Virus record (IMG/VR): IMGVR_UViG_3300035665_000191
Coordinates: 1-28,200 of that record
Source: a virus
Length of the DNA stretch: 28,200 nucleotides
Reading direction: 5' to 3' (one strand)
The first letter of the stretch is position 1; every line of letters starts with the position of its first letter. Below the pieces are notes generated by a model. The model had not been told where the DNA came from and did no database searches. It was given only the letters and a program-made list of their open reading frames with translations. Position numbers and translations under genes: made by a program. This document shows, one piece after another, positions 27,139 through 28,200 of the stretch.

Positions 27139-28200
27139 TGGTGCCGCTCGCAAGCAACTCGGCGCCCATAATGGCGACGTTACCAAAGCCAGATCCGCTG
27201 ACCTCATAAACGCGATCGCGCAGCTTGGTGGTCATGCCCAGCCGACGCCAAATAACGCGCTGGCCGGTCTGGCCTTCATAGCCCATCGACACGGTGTGGA
27301 GGTTGGACCACGTATGCCCGCCGTCGTCTGACCAGCGCAGACTGGCAAGCATTTCTGATGAAGCGCCAGTGGTGCTAGCCACGGCCACCGAAGACGTGCC
27401 CGCTTCGCAATCAAGTTGCAAGGTGTGCTGGGCTGTGCGCTTTAGCGTGTTCTCGCCCGACGGCAACGCCCGCCACGACCGCAGCCACACCTGACGGCGT
27501 GCGTTGGTGAACTCATTGTTGAAGTACGAGAAATCGTAGTAGCCAATCTCAGGCTCAGTGTCATGCCCTACGTATACGCGCGTACCAAGCGCCGCTATGC
27601 AAGTTGGCGTGTGACGGTTCAGCTCGCCGGTAGTGCTAGAGATATAGCCGCGCTGGTGCCACATGTTAGTGGCCGCATCGTAGACCCACGTGACGTTGGC
27701 AGTGGGGAACGTCAGCACATAAAACAAATGACCGTCTTGCTGGTAAGTGTAAGCGATAGCGTCCGAGATCGTCGAGTACGTCTGGATAGCGTACTCGATG
27801 GCGTGCGTCGAGATGCGCTGCGGCTGGTAGCCACGGGCGCGGTAGACCATGCCGTAGCCACGCGCGTCAGCCGACAGCCAGAAGACGCTGTTGTCCATCT
27901 TGGCGACCGAGTACGGCGCAGCGCACCCCGTCTCAAGAAACGCGCCTTGGATGGGGGCAAGCGGATAGTCTGGCTGGCCAGCGTCGTACCAGACCTCGGT
28001 CGAGTTGTTGCCGAAGATCCAGATTTCTTTGTGATCGACGATCAGTGACACCACGTTGTCGGGCGAGGCTTCTGCGCTTGCAAACGACAGCGGGTCGACG
28101 CTGGTACCATCAAACAGTTCCGTTACCCACACGCGCTGGCTGTTTGGCTCATTGAACACAAAATAGCCGTTGATGTAGCCTACGGTGACAGCGCCTGGAA
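27131..28200 (-). CDS. Packaged DNA stabilisation protein, P22 gp10-like (partial at right edge)
   Basis: The open frame continues past the right edge: the codons before the GTG at 28159 read PGAVTVGYINGYFVFNEPNS, so the real start is outside. The visible 350 or so residues include IVDHKEIWIFGNNSTEVWYD, VFWLSADARGYGMVYRARGY and QTYSTISDAIAYTYQQDGHL, the familiar pattern of gp10-like hub proteins that plug the tail and keep DNA inside the head. P22 gp10 is 472 residues, so about 120 are missing. It heads the run of tail genes and fits the P22 order after coat and head completion genes, which lie outside the window. Confidence 0.88.
   Translation of the reverse strand, partial: PGAVTVGYINGYFVFNEPNSQRVWVTELFDGTSVDPLSFASAEASPDNVVSLIVDHKEIWIFGNNSTEVWYDAGQPDYPLAPIQGAFLETGCAAPYSVAKMDNSVFWLSADARGYGMVYRARGYQPQRISTHAIEYAIQTYSTISDAIAYTYQQDGHLFYVLTFPTANVTWVYDAATNMWHQRGYISSTTGELNRHTPTCIAALGTRVYVGHDTEPEIGYYDFSYFNNEFTNARRQVWLRSWRALPSGENTLKRTAQHTLQLDCEAGTSSVAVASTTGASSEMLASLRWSDDGGHTWSNLHTVSMGYEGQTGQRVIWRRLGMTTKLRDRVYEVSGSGFGNVAIMGAELLASGTNA

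Noticed and set aside
1-28200. Prophage features (integrase, attachment sites, CI-type repressor) and tRNA genes
   Set aside because: None was found on either strand by reading; genes outside the window could still change this view.

Overview
The window looks like most of the genome of a tailed, P22-like podovirus of a GC-rich bacterium. A Betaproteobacterium is plausible, but this rests only on base composition and the general look of the proteins. No bacterial housekeeping gene, tRNA, rRNA, integrase, CI-type repressor, insertion sequence or CRISPR array was seen, so nothing here argues for a prophage, although part of the genome lies outside the window.

Layout. (1) 1-3882, minus strand: the start of the late operon, in order terS, terL, three small basic proteins and a portal gene cut by the left edge. 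(2) 3883-4620: the only long non-coding stretch. It holds a perfect -10 box for the late operon, six tandem CCGTCAG heptamers, an array of 18 CCCG tetramers, eleven TGGGTCA sites arranged like iterons, an AT-rich patch, and a promoter with a perfect palindrome between its -35 and -10. (3) 4621-6835, plus strand: small early genes. The first four are each preceded by a GC-rich hairpin and a Shine-Dalgarno sequence. One encodes a shortened DNA polymerase III beta clamp, and two encode tiny hydrophobic peptides. A strong terminator closes this block at 6853-6878. (4) 6877-14170, minus strand: the replication operon, read from 14170 down: unknown 79 aa protein, Cas4-like (DUF2800) nuclease, unknown 210 aa protein, small cytosine methyltransferase-like protein, unknown 120 aa protein, family A DNA polymerase and a RepB-like primase/SF3 helicase. 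(5) 14186-17802, plus strand: a divergent operon that starts at a shared palindromic promoter region and encodes a VRR-NUC nuclease, an SF2/SNF2-type helicase, a winged-helix protein, a DUF3310 protein and several small proteins coupled by ATGA/GTGA overlaps. (6) 17678-28200, minus strand: late genes read from the right edge: P22 gp10-like tail accessory protein (cut by the edge), tail proteins, P22 gp7-like DNA transfer protein, two further putative ejection proteins, a string of small membrane proteins, holin and a GH108 endolysin.

How it fits together. The minus-strand run that leaves the left edge at the portal gene and the one that enters at the right edge at gp10 fit the usual P22 order (portal, then scaffold, coat and head completion, then gp10 and tail). 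The window is therefore probably a circularly permuted genome opened inside the head genes, with one long late operon from terS to endolysin. Replication would use the phage's own primase-helicase and PolA, with the clamp-like protein, Cas4-like and VRR-NUC nucleases as accessories; the iteron region is the best origin and/or control candidate.

The most interesting items are the clamp-like protein, which keeps the peptide-binding pocket of DnaN but lacks domain I, the repeat-rich control region at 3918-4573, the repeated hairpin-leader architecture of the early genes, and a set of very small membrane peptides.
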